Notes: generated from the letters alone by a model not told the origin. A stretch of DNA of 58,276 nt from Sphingomonas sp. (GCA_019753375.1 JAIELC010000033.1:1-58276); one strand, 5' to 3'. Counted from the stretch's first letter, positions 1 to 9,333 are shown. Program-made: numbers and translations.

Positions 1-114
1 AGCCGACTATAGCACCTCAATTTCGGGCCGCCAGCGATCCGCTGCAGAAATCAATTGGCAAAACATCGGCGCAAGAAACGTCCTGGAGTGCTTGACGGGC
101 TTGTAATTTCCGTT

Positions 115-134
115 ATTTCTGGTTTTACAGAAAT
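115..134. promoter_or_regulatory. Operator-like inverted repeat before the GbsR/MarR-type gene
   Basis: ATTTCTG and CAGAAAT arms flank a 6-nt spacer, forming a perfect 7+7 inverted repeat. It abuts the ribosome binding site (GGAGGA, 135-140) of the regulator gene. A site of the same length and pattern (ATTTC-N8-CAGAAAT) recurs at 734-753 before the next gene, so I infer an autoregulatory operator of the 144-689 product. Confidence 0.55.
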
Positions 135-143
135 GGAGGATAT

Positions 144-689
144 GTGAGTCTCTTCGAGCATCCAGATGCCAAAGCGTTCATTCTTCACTGGGGAGAAATG
201 GGAACGCATTGGGGGGTGAACCGATCGGTCGCGCAAGTCCACGCCCTGTTGTACCTTTCCGACAAGCCACTTGATGCAGAAACAATTGTCGAGACGCTGG
301 GGCTTGCAAGATCGAACGTATCCACCGGACTGAAGGAGCTACAGTCGTACGCGATCGTCCGACGCGTCCATGTCGAAGGCGATCGTCGCGATCATTTTGT
401 CGCGGAAACCGACCTTTGGGAAATGCTGATGCGTATTTCAGCAGAGCGCAAGCGGCGCGAGATTGACCCGACCATTGCCCTGCTTAACGAACTGGCCGAA
501 CGATTAAAGGCAGACGAAAACGCGCCGGAGCAGCTCCGCGAGCGCGTGACGCGCATGCACGAGTTCATCTCTACGTTGGCCAATTGGTACGATCAGGTTC
601 GTGGCCTGCCCAAACCCACCCTCGTGACCCTGATGAAATTGGGTAGCAAAGTCGCGCGACTAATTCCGGGCAGCAAGAAGAAGGATTAG
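144..689 (+). CDS. GbsR/MarR-family winged-helix transcriptional regulator
   Basis: This 181-residue protein resembles the GbsR branch of the MarR superfamily, cytoplasmic DNA-binding repressors that often control small membrane or transport genes. A winged helix-turn-helix spans about residues 30-95: a segment with LSDKPLDAETI is followed by the recognition region GLARSNVSTGLKEL and a wing rich in R and D. The C-terminal third is helical and probably mediates dimerisation. The start is GTG at 144, supported by GGAGGA four nucleotides upstream; the nearby ATG at 142 is followed directly by a stop. The matching inverted repeats before this gene and before the 780-1154 gene suggest it represses both. 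The ligand is unknown. Confidence 0.8.
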   Translation: MSLFEHPDAKAFILHWGEMGTHWGVNRSVAQVHALLYLSDKPLDAETIVETLGLARSNVSTGLKELQSYAIVRRVHVEGDRRDHFVAETDLWEMLMRISAERKRREIDPTIALLNELAERLKADENAPEQLRERVTRMHEFISTLANWYDQVRGLPKPTLVTLMKLGSKVARLIPGSKKKD

Positions 690-708
690 CCGAAATGGAA
701 CCTGTCCG

Positions 709-718
709 CCCCCCCCCC
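709..718. repeat. Ten-base C homopolymer
   Basis: A run of ten C residues lies between the regulator stop codon and the second operator-like site. Such tracts slip readily in replication and sequencing. It is intergenic, so it would not change any protein. Confidence 0.8.
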
Positions 719-733
719 TGACTGCGCGCCATA

Positions 734-753
734 ATTTCATTATTTTCAGAAAT
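734..753. promoter_or_regulatory. Second operator-like site before the 124-aa membrane gene
   Basis: ATTTC-N8-CAGAAAT is repeated here with the same 20-base length and the same end sequences as the site at 115-134. It sits 26 bases before the start at 780, in an AT-rich stretch that could hold a promoter. I infer control by the GbsR/MarR-type protein encoded just upstream. Confidence 0.5.
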
Positions 754-779
754 TACTGATACTGTGAAAGGAATTTGTC

Positions 780-1154
780 ATGGTTGAGATTACCTATGCA
801 CTTTACCTGATCATCACGATCGGGATTACGATCTGGGTTGCAAGGACGCTATCCAGCAATGGCATTGTGTTTTTGATCCAGTGTTTCGGACAGAATGATG
901 TGCTGGCACGCTCCACCAATCATCTGTTGGTGGTAGGATTCTACCTTGTGAACATTGGCTTCATCACCCTGACATTGAGCCTTGGCAACGAACCGTCCAC
1001 GCTAACCGGCGCGATCCGATTTTTGAGCGGCAAGGTCGGCCTAGCAGTCGTCGTATTGGGCGCAATGCACTTCTTCAACATGGGCGCGATCGCGCAGTTT
1101 GGCCGCAAGGTAAACGGATGGCTGATCGAACACGGAATGGCCAAGGCGGCCTAA
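780..1154 (+). CDS. Small integral membrane protein, probable target of the upstream regulator
   Basis: This is a 124-residue protein with three predicted membrane segments, at about residues 5-25, 48-68 and 83-106, and no recognised catalytic motif. The ATG at 780 has a good AAAGGA ribosome binding site at 767-772. It lies downstream of the GbsR/MarR-type gene and carries the same operator-like sequence in its leader. Conserved uncharacterised membrane proteins paired with such regulators are common in Alphaproteobacteria. A role in envelope or osmotic adaptation is possible from the family name of the regulator alone, and that is inference. I do not recognise a specific function. Confidence 0.75.
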   Translation: MVEITYALYLIITIGITIWVARTLSSNGIVFLIQCFGQNDVLARSTNHLLVVGFYLVNIGFITLTLSLGNEPSTLTGAIRFLSGKVGLAVVVLGAMHFFNMGAIAQFGRKVNGWLIEHGMAKAA

Positions 1155-1209
1155 GCGATGCGTGTGGGGTCGCCAAGCGCGGCCCCGCCAAAACCGGAAG
1201 GGTCGGATA

Positions 1210-1698
1210 ATGAGCAATATCATGGTTCGCTGGTCAGCCATTGGCGTGGCATCCATTATGGCAAGCCCATTGTTTCTTGCAGGTGTCGCTTTGGATAGCT
1301 GGATGCAGAATATCTCTCGTCCCCTTTCGATCGATATCGAACTCGATCGCAGTATTATTGTCGTCCTCCCTATATTAATAATGGCGACTTTGGTCGGCGC
1401 CATCATTGCCGTCGTCCCTTGTCTGGTGGGAACATACGTGCTCGCGCTCGCCGGAAACCAAAACGTCGCGTTACGGCTGCCCATTGTCTGGGGGCTCGTT
1501 GGTGCGCTGTTGATCTTGCTACCGATCAAGCTGGCAAATCCGAATGTCACCATGGTGGAAGAGCCCATCTTCTCGGGGCTAATCATCGCAGCGATCGGAT
1601 CCGCGCTGCTATGCCGCCGCGGTGCATCATGGCGCGACGAACCATTGGCCGAATCGTGGCTGTTAGCGCGCCGGAGAGGGGTCGCGAGAGCGGTCTGA
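1210..1698 (+). CDS. Hypothetical membrane protein
   Basis: From the ATG at 1210 this gene encodes 162 residues. A purine-rich stretch (GGAAGGG) precedes that start; the frame is open further upstream, but without a better site. Three or four hydrophobic segments are visible, at about residues 9-28, 55-78, 93-108 and 121-136, ending in a short arginine-rich tail. It follows the 124-aa membrane gene by 55 bases on the same strand and may share its transcript. I do not recognise a family. Confidence 0.6.
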   Translation: MSNIMVRWSAIGVASIMASPLFLAGVALDSWMQNISRPLSIDIELDRSIIVVLPILIMATLVGAIIAVVPCLVGTYVLALAGNQNVALRLPIVWGLVGALLILLPIKLANPNVTMVEEPIFSGLIIAAIGSALLCRRGASWRDEPLAESWLLARRRGVARAV

Positions 1699-1956
1699 CC
1701 ACGGGGCGTAGCCCGAAAAGCCGACGCTTCCTGCCCCTTCAACAATAGGCCGGGTTTGGTCTTACAATCTTGTGTTTGCGCTGCTTTGCAATTGGGAAAT
1801 TTGCCCCCCTCCCGGCGTACAATACTGCCAGCATTTAACATCGCATGGATGCAAATGGCTGCATGGACCGGGAGTAGACGCAACGACGCTAGCGCCACCG
1901 GCAATTTTGCTACAGTCGTTTTGCCCTTCGGGCGCTGGCCCGCTATCAGCCGCATC

Positions 1957-3285
1957 ATGACACACGACATCCACATCATCGGCGGCGGTCTCGCCGGGTC
2001 CGAAGCTGCCTGGCAGTTGGCGGAGGCTGGCTTTCGCGTAAAGCTTTCCGAAATGCGCGGGTCCAAAAGCCCGGATGGGGGCGACATGACCCCGGCTCAC
2101 CAGACCGATGGGCTGGCCGAGCTGGTCTGCTCTAACAGTTTTCGATCGGACGATGCCGACAGCAATGCGGTTGGCCTGCTGCATGCAGAAATGCGCGCGA
2201 TGGGATCGATCATCATGGCGCAGGGCGACATTCACAAGGTACCCGCGGGGTCAGCACTCGCGGTTGACCGTGACGGATTTTCGGCCGGGGTAACGGCAGC
2301 GCTGGCGGCGCATCCCAACGTCACCATCGTTCGCGAGCGCGTCGATGCGCTGCCGGACGGCCCGGCGATTATCGCGACCGGACCGCTGACCGCGCCGCTG
2401 CTTGCCGACAGTATCGGCGCGGAAACCGGCAAGGACGCTTTAGCGTTTTTCGATGCCATCGCGCCGATCGTCCACCATGACAGCATCGATATGAGCATCG
2501 CCTGGATGCAGTCGCGGTGGGACAAGACCGAGACCAAGGATTACATCAATTGCCCAATGGACAAGGAGCAATATCTGGCATTCCATCAGGCACTGCTCGA
2601 CGGCGACAAGACGGTGTTCAAGGATTGGGAAGATGTTCCCTATTTCGAAGGCTGCATGCCCGTTGAGGTAATGGCGGAGCGCGGCCTCGACACGCTGCGC
2701 TATGGCCCAATGAAGCCAGTCGGGCTGGATGATCCGCGCACCGGTCGCTGGCCCTATGCCGTCGTACAATTGCGGCAGGATAATGCCACGGGCACGCTTT
2801 GGAATATTGTCGGTTTCCAGACCAAGCTGAAACATGCCGAACAGGTGCGGATTTTCCGCACCATTCCCGGGCTGGAAAACGCCGAGTTCGCCCGATTGGG
2901 TGGATTGCACCGCAACACCTTTATCCGCTCGCCCGAATTGCTCGATCCCACGCTGCGGCTGAAATCGCGGCCGCATCTGCGCTTTGCCGGCCAGATCACG
3001 GGATGCGAAGGCTATGTCGAAAGCGCCGCGATCGGCCTGATGGCAGGCCGGTTTGCCGCGGCGGAACTGGCCGGGACGACATTGGCGCCGCCCCCGGTGG
3101 AAACCGCGCTGGGGGCACTGCTGGGCCACATTACCGGTGGCGCGGAAGTTGAAACCTATCAGCCAATGAACATCAATTTCGGTTTGTTCCCCCCCATCCC
3201 CGGACGGACCAAAAAGACCGATCGCAAGAGAATGTACACTGCACGCGCACGCGACGCGCTGGCCGGCTGGCTCAGCGCCGCCTGA
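1957..3285 (+). CDS. trmFO: tRNA (uracil-54-C5)-methyltransferase, folate/FAD-dependent (TrmFO)
   Basis: TrmFO makes m5U54 (ribothymidine) in the T-loop of tRNA, using methylenetetrahydrofolate and reduced FAD. The 442-residue length fits the family. A dinucleotide-binding motif [11 protein letters not shown] opens the protein at residues 8-18. The two conserved cysteines lie in LVCSNSF (about residue 60) and in NCPMDKEQY (about residue 200), the latter being the catalytic region. The C-terminus carries the family segment [14 protein letters not shown] chose the ATG at 1957 because homologues begin a few residues before the FAD motif; the frame is open upstream, but that sequence looks non-coding. 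The gene is convergent with the EF-hand gene, four bases away. Confidence 0.95.
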   Translation: MTHDIHIIGGGLAGSEAAWQLAEAGFRVKLSEMRGSKSPDGGDMTPAHQTDGLAELVCSNSFRSDDADSNAVGLLHAEMRAMGSIIMAQGDIHKVPAGSALAVDRDGFSAGVTAALAAHPNVTIVRERVDALPDGPAIIATGPLTAPLLADSIGAETGKDALAFFDAIAPIVHHDSIDMSIAWMQSRWDKTETKDYINCPMDKEQYLAFHQALLDGDKTVFKDWEDVPYFEGCMPVEVMAERGLDTLRYGPMKPVGLDDPRTGRWPYAVVQLRQDNATGTLWNIVGFQTKLKHAEQVRIFRTIPGLENAEFARLGGLHRNTFIRSPELLDPTLRLKSRPHLRFAGQITGCEGYVESAAIGLMAGRFAAAELAGTTLAPPPVETALGALLGHITGGAEVETYQPMNINFGLFPPIPGRTKKTDRKRMYTARARDALAGWLSAA

Positions 3286-3288
3286 CCG

Positions 3289-3771
3289 TCAGCCATCGTC
3301 GCTGTCATCCTTGCCGCTTTGTGGGGCCGCGCGGCCAGCGGGAGGACATAGCTGTTTCGATTGCGCCTTGCGCTTGACCGCCGTGGCGGCGAACTCGGCG
3401 GCGTTCATGGCGCCATTTTTGTCCGCATCCGCCGCCGCAAATTTCGCCGTCGCCTTGTCGGCCCATTCGTCGAACTGAAGCGTACCGTCGTGATTTGTAT
3501 CAAGCCGTGCAAACGCCTTGCGCCGGCTGGCCAGATATTCCTCGCGCGTGATCGCGCCGTTCCGGTCCTTGTCATACCGGTTGAATCGCCGCTGCTCGCG
3601 CGTTGCGGCCGTGGCCTCGGGAAGGGTGCCCGACAGCGTGGCGGTCGAGCTGCCGACCTGCGCCCCCGCTGCGGGAAGGCCCAGATCGGCGACCGCGTGT
3701 CCACGGACCAGCATCAGCCCGGCACCCGCAAGCAGCAAGGCACCCACACCCCCCAACAGATATCGCCACAT
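3289..3771 (-). CDS. Membrane-anchored or secreted EF-hand protein
   Basis: This 160-residue protein has one hydrophobic N-terminal segment (residues 4-22), acting as a signal peptide or membrane anchor, followed by a low-complexity linker. Three calcium-binding EF-hand loops are visible: DKDRNGAITREE (67-78), DTNHDGTLQFDE (91-102) and DADKNGAMNAAE (115-126). Each has acidic residues at loop positions 1 and 3, glycine at 6 and glutamate at 12. The C-terminus is charged and has a lone cysteine. The location is inferred to be periplasmic. A strong G-rich ribosome binding site precedes the ATG at 3771. Small calcium sensors or buffers of this type are frequent in sphingomonads; the binding partner is unknown. 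Confidence 0.85.
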   Translation of the reverse strand: MWRYLLGGVGALLLAGAGLMLVRGHAVADLGLPAAGAQVGSSTATLSGTLPEATAATREQRRFNRYDKDRNGAITREEYLASRRKAFARLDTNHDGTLQFDEWADKATAKFAAADADKNGAMNAAEFAATAVKRKAQSKQLCPPAGRAAPQSGKDDSDDG

Positions 3772-3844
3772 CGACTGCCCCCCCAGATTCGCGCTTGGAC
3801 TTCGAGGTGGACGATGCTATCCCATTGTGATCAGGTGTTAAAGC

Positions 3845-4507
3845 CTAACGTCCCGACAAGCGATGCCACAACATATGGCTGACCCGGCCGGGCGCACCCG
3901 GTCGCCCAACGTCGCTCACATCGTTGCGCAACTCGTACCGGGCAAGCGCGGCCAGCGCGCCCAGCGGACGCAGCTTGCGTGGCCACCGCCGGGCAAAGGC
4001 CCGGTCAAGCCGGTCACGGCCAGATGCTCTGGCAGCAATCGCCATGGCCGGGTCACGCGCATGCCGTGCCAGATCGGCAAGCGCCCATCCCTGCCCCGCC
4101 AGCAAAACCTGCCCGTCGGCATCGCCATCAAGGAGTCCCGCCGCCAGACCGAACAGCGTTGCCCCGCGCCGGTCGGCATGTTGGTCGACCGCGTCGGATT
4201 GGTGTGCACCGGGATCGATCAGAACTTCCCAACCCTCTACCATGACAGCCAACGCGTCGCCCGACACGCCGGCCGGTACGACATGCGCAGCAAGCGCGGT
4301 GAGAACAGGCTCCTTCGGCACCGGAGACTGGCTGATCTTCGTCAACGCGTCATGCCACCAGGTTAGCCGCAATTGGCCGACCATCGGCTCTCGCGTGGCG
4401 CGGACAATGGCGCCCAGCCGACTATCGAGCGCGAAGAGCGCTTCGATCGCCGACCGGACACGCGGCGCCGCATAGCTGATCGCCAGATCGAGTTCAGGAT
4501 CATCCAT
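3845..4507 (-). CDS. Squalene/phytoene synthase-family protein lacking the catalytic Asp motifs
   Basis: From the ATG at 4507 this gene encodes 220 residues, shorter than active squalene/phytoene synthases (about 280-300). The family segments ALFALDSRLG and RLTWWHDAL are clear near the N-terminus. The Asp-rich motifs that bind the diphosphate-Mg cluster are not seen: the position usually holding DD reads as a plain helix, and the second motif region reads LADLARHARD. The protein therefore resembles the NDUFAF6-like, probably non-catalytic branch, whose mitochondrial members assist complex I assembly. A synthase role is unlikely. The complex I link is family knowledge carried over, not shown here. 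Confidence 0.75.
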   Translation of the reverse strand: MDDPELDLAISYAAPRVRSAIEALFALDSRLGAIVRATREPMVGQLRLTWWHDALTKISQSPVPKEPVLTALAAHVVPAGVSGDALAVMVEGWEVLIDPGAHQSDAVDQHADRRGATLFGLAAGLLDGDADGQVLLAGQGWALADLARHARDPAMAIAARASGRDRLDRAFARRWPRKLRPLGALAALARYELRNDVSDVGRPGAPGRVSHMLWHRLSGR

Positions 4508-4639
4508 GATCGGCCCCAAAATCCCCTGTCCCGATCCTGGACGGTGCAATGATTAACCCCAAAGTAACCACGGTGTTTAGCGGCCCATTAGCAACAAATG
4601 TCCAATAGCCCCGGTACGACCAAACAGATGGGCACCGCA

Positions 4640-6679
4640 ATGATTGGCAGTTTCTTTCGCAAAAAGGGCGAGCGTCCGCAGTCTTTTCTGGGCGCGCTTG
4701 TCCGTGACGTGACGGGTAACACCCTGGCAATTATGGCAATTGCGCTGATACCGCTGGCCGGCATGGTTGGCGGTGGCATCGACCTGAGCCGCCTCTATCT
4801 GGTCAAGACTCGGCTGCAGCACGCGTGCGACGCGGGCGCACTTGCCGGGCGCAAAGCGCAGGGCGGAGGCCAATGGAGCCAAAATAGTTATGCGCCGCGC
4901 ACGACCGCCAATCAATTCTTCAATGCCAATTTCGTCACCGGATCGTACGGCGCGCAGAACCTGCAATCGAATTACACCGAGGACGCCGGCAAGGTAACGG
5001 GTGTTGCGTCGGCCACGGTGCCGCTGACGCTCGTCAAGGTGATTACCGCCAGTACCATGACCACCGTTGATCTGTCGGTGCGGTGCGATGCCGAAATGCG
5101 GCTGCCCAATACCGATGTGATGTTTGTGCTCGACGTTACCGGATCGATGGCATCGACCCTGCCGGGCGACACACAGAGCAAGATCAGCGCGCTGAAAACA
5201 TCGGTGAAGTGCTTTTATGAAGTGCTCGCCAAGCTGAACACCACGGCAAGCTGCGCCACCGGCAACCCAAGCGGCGGCGTTGGCAGCCAGGTGCAGGTCA
5301 GGTTCGGCTTTGTCCCTTATGATACCAACGTCAACGTTGGACGCTTGCTGCCCACCGAATTTCTGGCGGACAACTGGACCTATCAGACCCGCGAACGCAC
5401 GACGGTTTACGGGACATTCCTGAGCTGGAGCGGCACGACGGTCCGAAATGCGCAGGCATGGACCGCATACGCCGACGACCCGACGATTCCAACGGTCGAT
5501 ATCAACAAGAACCAGACCTGCACATTGCCGGCCATTCCGGGTGATGTGTATGCGATCAATGGTGATCCCGCGAGCTGGCCGGACCAGGAAACGGCGACCC
5601 AGTGGCGCGTCTATATGCCCGCCAACCAGCGGAATTACCAGCGTACGTCGACGACATCGGGCAACACGAAGACCTGCAAGATCCAGTATCGCGACCGGCA
5701 GCTGGAACGATTGGCATTTTATTCGCGGAGCACCGCCAGCGCAACGGGTGCCATTCCGTTCAAAGCGTGGACCTACAAGCCTGTGTCGGTGAACGTCGCC
5801 GGGCTGAAAGCCGGGTCAGGCGTCAACTGGAACAATTCGATGACAATGAACATCGGGGATTCCTATTCCAACATCAACGTCAGCTGGGCTGGCTGCATCC
5901 TGGAGCGGCCCACGGTCCGCCAGGCAAGCTATACCCCAATTCCAGCAGCTGCGAAGGACCTGGATATTGATCTGGTGCCAACCGCTGCGGACGTAACGAC
6001 GCAGTGGGGACCCGCGCTGCCCTCCATCATTTATCCGCGCAAGGCCAGCTATACGAACAGCGGGTCACAAACGCTGAGCGAAATAACGACGTTCAACCAG
6101 ACCTATACCAGCAGCGATAACAACTGCACGACCGAAGCAAAGAAGCTGCAGGAATGGCCATCCACGACCGATTTTGAGACCTATGTTGACAGTCTGACAC
6201 CGGGGGCGAACACCTATCACGATATTGGCGTACTCTGGGGCGCGCGGCTGATGTCGCCGACCGGGATCTTCGCCAGCGAGAACGCGGTGGCGAGCCTGGG
6301 TGGCGAAATTCAGCGGCACATGATCTTCATGACCGACGGTGAGGCCTGCACAGGCACCACCAATTACACCGCCTATGGATCGATCTGGTATGACCGCGCA
6401 CAGACCGATCCCAGTGTTGTGCCCACCACCGGCTGCGGCACGACCGGCACGCAGACCGAACAGGTCAATGCGCGTACGGCCGCTCTTTGCACCGCGATCA
6501 AGAATAAGAACATCACGCTTTGGGTGATCTGGTTCGGTGCCAGCAACCCAACCATTGAGGCCCAGCTGACCTCGTGTGCGTCGCCCAGCCGCTTCTACAC
6601 GGCGGGCAACTCAGCGCAGTTGCAGACGACCTTTGCCTCCATCGCGAACCAGATCGCGCAGCTAAGGTTGACAGGATGA
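4640..6679 (+). CDS. TadG-like pilus-assembly protein with a von Willebrand factor A domain
   Basis: This protein of about 679 residues belongs to the TadG-like group that accompanies tight-adherence (Flp/Tad) pili. A basic N-terminus is followed by one membrane helix (about residues 27-45) and the TadE/TadG-like segment GIDLSRLYLVKTRLQ. A VWA domain begins with the metal-site motif DVTGSMAST at about 160 and resumes after a long insertion of some 300 residues with IFMTDGEACT and WVIWFGAS. The insertion contains cysteines in spaced pairs, suggesting periplasmic disulfides. An in-frame ATG at 4598 is also possible; I prefer 4640 because it leaves a short cytoplasmic tail. The stop overlaps the next start by four bases (ATGA). 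Confidence 0.85.
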   Translation: MIGSFFRKKGERPQSFLGALVRDVTGNTLAIMAIALIPLAGMVGGGIDLSRLYLVKTRLQHACDAGALAGRKAQGGGQWSQNSYAPRTTANQFFNANFVTGSYGAQNLQSNYTEDAGKVTGVASATVPLTLVKVITASTMTTVDLSVRCDAEMRLPNTDVMFVLDVTGSMASTLPGDTQSKISALKTSVKCFYEVLAKLNTTASCATGNPSGGVGSQVQVRFGFVPYDTNVNVGRLLPTEFLADNWTYQTRERTTVYGTFLSWSGTTVRNAQAWTAYADDPTIPTVDINKNQTCTLPAIPGDVYAINGDPASWPDQETATQWRVYMPANQRNYQRTSTTSGNTKTCKIQYRDRQLERLAFYSRSTASATGAIPFKAWTYKPVSVNVAGLKAGSGVNWNNSMTMNIGDSYSNINVSWAGCILERPTVRQASYTPIPAAAKDLDIDLVPTAADVTTQWGPALPSIIYPRKASYTNSGSQTLSEITTFNQTYTSSDNNCTTEAKKLQEWPSTTDFETYVDSLTPGANTYHDIGVLWGARLMSPTGIFASENAVASLGGEIQRHMIFMTDGEACTGTTNYTAYGSIWYDRAQTDPSVVPTTGCGTTGTQTEQVNARTAALCTAIKNKNITLWVIWFGASNPTIEAQLTSCASPSRFYTAGNSAQLQTTFASIANQIAQLRLTG

Positions 6680-7287
6680 TGGCCGTGCATTTGCAAAAAA
6701 TCGCCGGAGACAAGCGTGGTTCTGCCCTTACAGAGTTCGCGATTGTCGCCCCGGTGCTGGCGCTGACCTTGGTGGGCAGTTTTGACGCCGCCCATTCGCG
6801 ATACATGAAGGCATCATTGCAGGGCGTTGTCCAAAAGGCCGCCCGTGATGCTGCGCTTCAGACCGGCGGTGACGCGAACGAACAAGCAATCATCGACAAT
6901 AAGGTTCGGGTGCAGGTTCTCGCGCTGGCGAATAACGCCAATATTCAGATCTCGCGTCGCTTCTACCGGACGTTCTCATCCGCGGCGGCGGCGCAGGCCG
7001 AGCCCTGGACGGATACCGATTTGGACGGACGCTGCAACAATGGCGAGCCATTTCAGGATAACAATCAGAACGGTACCTGGGATGCCGATGGCGGTGATGA
7101 AGGCCAGGGCGGAGCAAAAGACCGCACGCTTTACACCGTTCAGGTTTCCTATCCGCGCTTTTTTCCGTTGTACAAATTCATCGGCGGTTCGTCGACGACG
7201 CGGATCTCGGCATCCACAATCTTGCAGAACCAGCCCTTTGCTGATCAGGCCGCTTATGGGGCACCAACGGTAGGAAATTGTCCATGA
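6676..7287 (+). CDS. TadE-like pseudopilin/pilus-assembly protein
   Basis: This 203-residue protein has a TadE-type N-terminus: GSALTEFAIVAPVLALTL contains the conserved Glu after a small residue and starts a single membrane helix. Such minor pseudopilins are processed or anchored at the inner membrane and assist Tad secretion. The remainder is periplasmic and includes an acidic segment (DTDLDGRCNNGE, then DNNQNGTWDADG) that looks like a calcium-binding repeat, which is unusual for the family. The start at 6676 overlaps the previous stop (ATGA), implying translational coupling. The next gene is coupled in the same way. Confidence 0.8.
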   Translation: MMAVHLQKIAGDKRGSALTEFAIVAPVLALTLVGSFDAAHSRYMKASLQGVVQKAARDAALQTGGDANEQAIIDNKVRVQVLALANNANIQISRRFYRTFSSAAAAQAEPWTDTDLDGRCNNGEPFQDNNQNGTWDADGGDEGQGGAKDRTLYTVQVSYPRFFPLYKFIGGSSTTRISASTILQNQPFADQAAYGAPTVGNCP

Positions 7288-7931
7288 TACGATTACTGCC
7301 GGCGCGGCTTGCGGCCCTGCGATCGAATGTCAGCGGGGTCGCCCTGAGCGAATTCGCGTTCATTCTGCCGATATTCATTACCATGACGCTGACCGGCGCC
7401 GAATTGACGAACTACGTCACCACCAGAATGCGGGTCAGCCAGTTGGCGCTGCATCTGGCCGATGATGCCGCGCGCATGGGTTCAGGCTCGCTTTTGTCGG
7501 CAAAGACGATCACCGAAACCGATATCAACGATCTGTTTATCGGTGCCGGTCTGCAGGCGGGCGAGCTCGATCTGGTCGGTCGCGGCCGTGTGACGCTGTA
7601 TGATCTGGAACCGGTTGCCAATCCCAACACGACCAACAAATATAAAATCGTCTGGAAGCGCTGTTATGGCAGCAAGGCATCCTATGCGTCGCCGTACGGC
7701 GCTGTAGGGGCGACCAACCTCGACGGTATCGGGCCGGCCGGTCGTATGGCGACGGCGCAGGACGACAATGCGACGATGTTTGTCGAAGTCTATTACGAAT
7801 ATAAGCCGCTGGTCGGGTCCACCCTTGTGCCATCGACCACGATGAAGGAAATCGCGTCTATGTCGGTGCGCGACCGGCGCGACCTTAGCCAGATTTACAA
7901 CAACGAGAACGCGCCGGTCGCGACGTGTTGA
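7284..7931 (+). CDS. TadE/TadF-like pilus-assembly protein
   Basis: This is a second TadE-like protein, of 215 residues. The N-terminal segment GVALSEFAFILPIFITMTL has the conserved Glu and the single hydrophobic helix of the family; the rest should be periplasmic. The ATG at 7284 overlaps the preceding stop codon (ATGA), which favours it over the in-frame TTG two codons earlier. The three genes at 4640-7931 form a compact TadG-TadE-TadE module. No tadA/B/C ATPase or platform gene and no flp pilin gene is present in the window, so the module must work with components encoded elsewhere or form a stand-alone surface assembly. Confidence 0.8.
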   Translation: MIRLLPARLAALRSNVSGVALSEFAFILPIFITMTLTGAELTNYVTTRMRVSQLALHLADDAARMGSGSLLSAKTITETDINDLFIGAGLQAGELDLVGRGRVTLYDLEPVANPNTTNKYKIVWKRCYGSKASYASPYGAVGATNLDGIGPAGRMATAQDDNATMFVEVYYEYKPLVGSTLVPSTTMKEIASMSVRDRRDLSQIYNNENAPVATC

Positions 7932-7952
7932 CCGGCGCCGGTCGCGTCTCGA

Positions 7953-9332
7953 TTATCGATTGCACACTTTCCTGACCGCAGCCGCCACGCGGGCGGCATC
8001 GATCAGCGCCAGCTTTTCCAGATTGGCCGCATAAGGGAGCGGGACATCTTCGTTGGCCACACGCAGGACCGGCGCGTCGAGATCGTCAAACCCCTCCTCC
8101 ATCGCAATGGCGACGATTTCCGACGCGATCGAGCAGGTTGGCCAGCCCTCTTCAACCACAACCATGTGATTGGTTTTGGCCAGTGACGCCAGCACGGCGT
8201 GCTTGTCGAGCGGCCGCAGGGTCCGCAAGTCGATAACCTCGGCGTCAATCCCTTCTGACGCCAGCGTCTCGGCGGCTTCCAGCGCCAGGCCGACGCCAAT
8301 CGAATAGCTGACGATCGTCACGTCGCTTCCCGCGCGCATCGTCCGGGCCTTGCCGATCGGAACGACGTAATCGTCGAGCTGGGGAATCTCGAACGAGCGG
8401 CCATAGAGCAATTCATTTTCAAGGAAGACTACGGGGTCTTCGCTGCGAATTGCCGCCTTCATCAATCCCTTGGCGTCGGCGGCATCATAGGGCGCGATCA
8501 CGATCAGGCCGGGAACGCTGGCATACCATGGGCCGTAATTCTGGCTGTGCTGCGCCCCGACCCGGCTTGCCGCGCCATTCGGACCGCGGAACACAATCGG
8601 GCATCGCATCTGGCCGCCCGACATATAATTGGTTTTGGCAGCCGAATTGATGATGTGATCAATCGCCTGCATCGCGAAATTGAAGGTCATGAACTCTACG
8701 ATCGGACGCAAGCCGCCCATGGCAGCGCCGGTACCGACACCCGCAAAACCATATTCGGTGATCGGGGTATCGATGACGCGCTTGTCGCCGAATTCGTCGA
8801 GCAGCCCCTGCGTTACCTTGTACGCGCCCTGATATTGCGCGACTTCCTCGCCCATAACGAACACGCGGTCATCGCGGCGCATTTCTTCGGCCATGGCGTC
8901 ACGCAACGCTTCACGGACCGTAACCTTGACCATCTCTGTGCCGGCCGGAATGGCCGGATCGGCCGGCCGCAGGGCGGCGGATGGGGCTATGGCAGGCTGC
9001 GGCGCGGCAACAGGTGCCGCTGCCGGTGGTTGGCTCGCCGATACAGGGGCAGGCGCCGGTGCGGGCGTCGCCGCAGGTCCGGCGCTTTCGTTCTCGCCGA
9101 TCAACGTCGCGATCACCGTGCCGACCTTCACATTGTCGGTGCCTTCGGCGACCATAATCGCCCCGATCGTGCCTTCGTCGACCGCCTCGAACTCCATCGT
9201 CGCCTTGTCGGTTTCGATTTCGGCCATGATGTCGCCCGACTTGACCGTGTCGCCGGCCTTGACGAGCCACTTCGCCAGCGTGCCCTCTTCCATCGTGGGC
9301 GACAGCGCGGGCATCTTGATCTCGATCGCCAT
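7953..9332 (-). CDS. pdhB: Pyruvate dehydrogenase E1 component, beta subunit, with N-terminal lipoyl domain
   Basis: This is the beta subunit of the thiamine-diphosphate-dependent E1 that decarboxylates pyruvate for acetyl-CoA synthesis. Residues 1-80 are a lipoyl domain with the lipoylated lysine in ETDKATM (Lys43). An Ala/Pro-rich linker runs to about residue 128. The transketolase-like E1-beta domain follows, with [11 protein letters not shown] and [15 protein letters not shown]. The fused lipoyl domain is typical of alphaproteobacterial PdhB. The ATG at 9332 lies one base past the pdhA stop, so the two are co-transcribed and probably co-translated. At 459 residues the protein is full length. 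No E2 or E3 gene follows here. Confidence 0.95.
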   Translation of the reverse strand: MAIEIKMPALSPTMEEGTLAKWLVKAGDTVKSGDIMAEIETDKATMEFEAVDEGTIGAIMVAEGTDNVKVGTVIATLIGENESAGPAATPAPAPAPVSASQPPAAAPVAAPQPAIAPSAALRPADPAIPAGTEMVKVTVREALRDAMAEEMRRDDRVFVMGEEVAQYQGAYKVTQGLLDEFGDKRVIDTPITEYGFAGVGTGAAMGGLRPIVEFMTFNFAMQAIDHIINSAAKTNYMSGGQMRCPIVFRGPNGAASRVGAQHSQNYGPWYASVPGLIVIAPYDAADAKGLMKAAIRSEDPVVFLENELLYGRSFEIPQLDDYVVPIGKARTMRAGSDVTIVSYSIGVGLALEAAETLASEGIDAEVIDLRTLRPLDKHAVLASLAKTNHMVVVEEGWPTCSIASEIVAIAMEEGFDDLDAPVLRVANEDVPLPYAANLEKLALIDAARVAAAVRKVCNR

Positions 9333-9333
9333 C

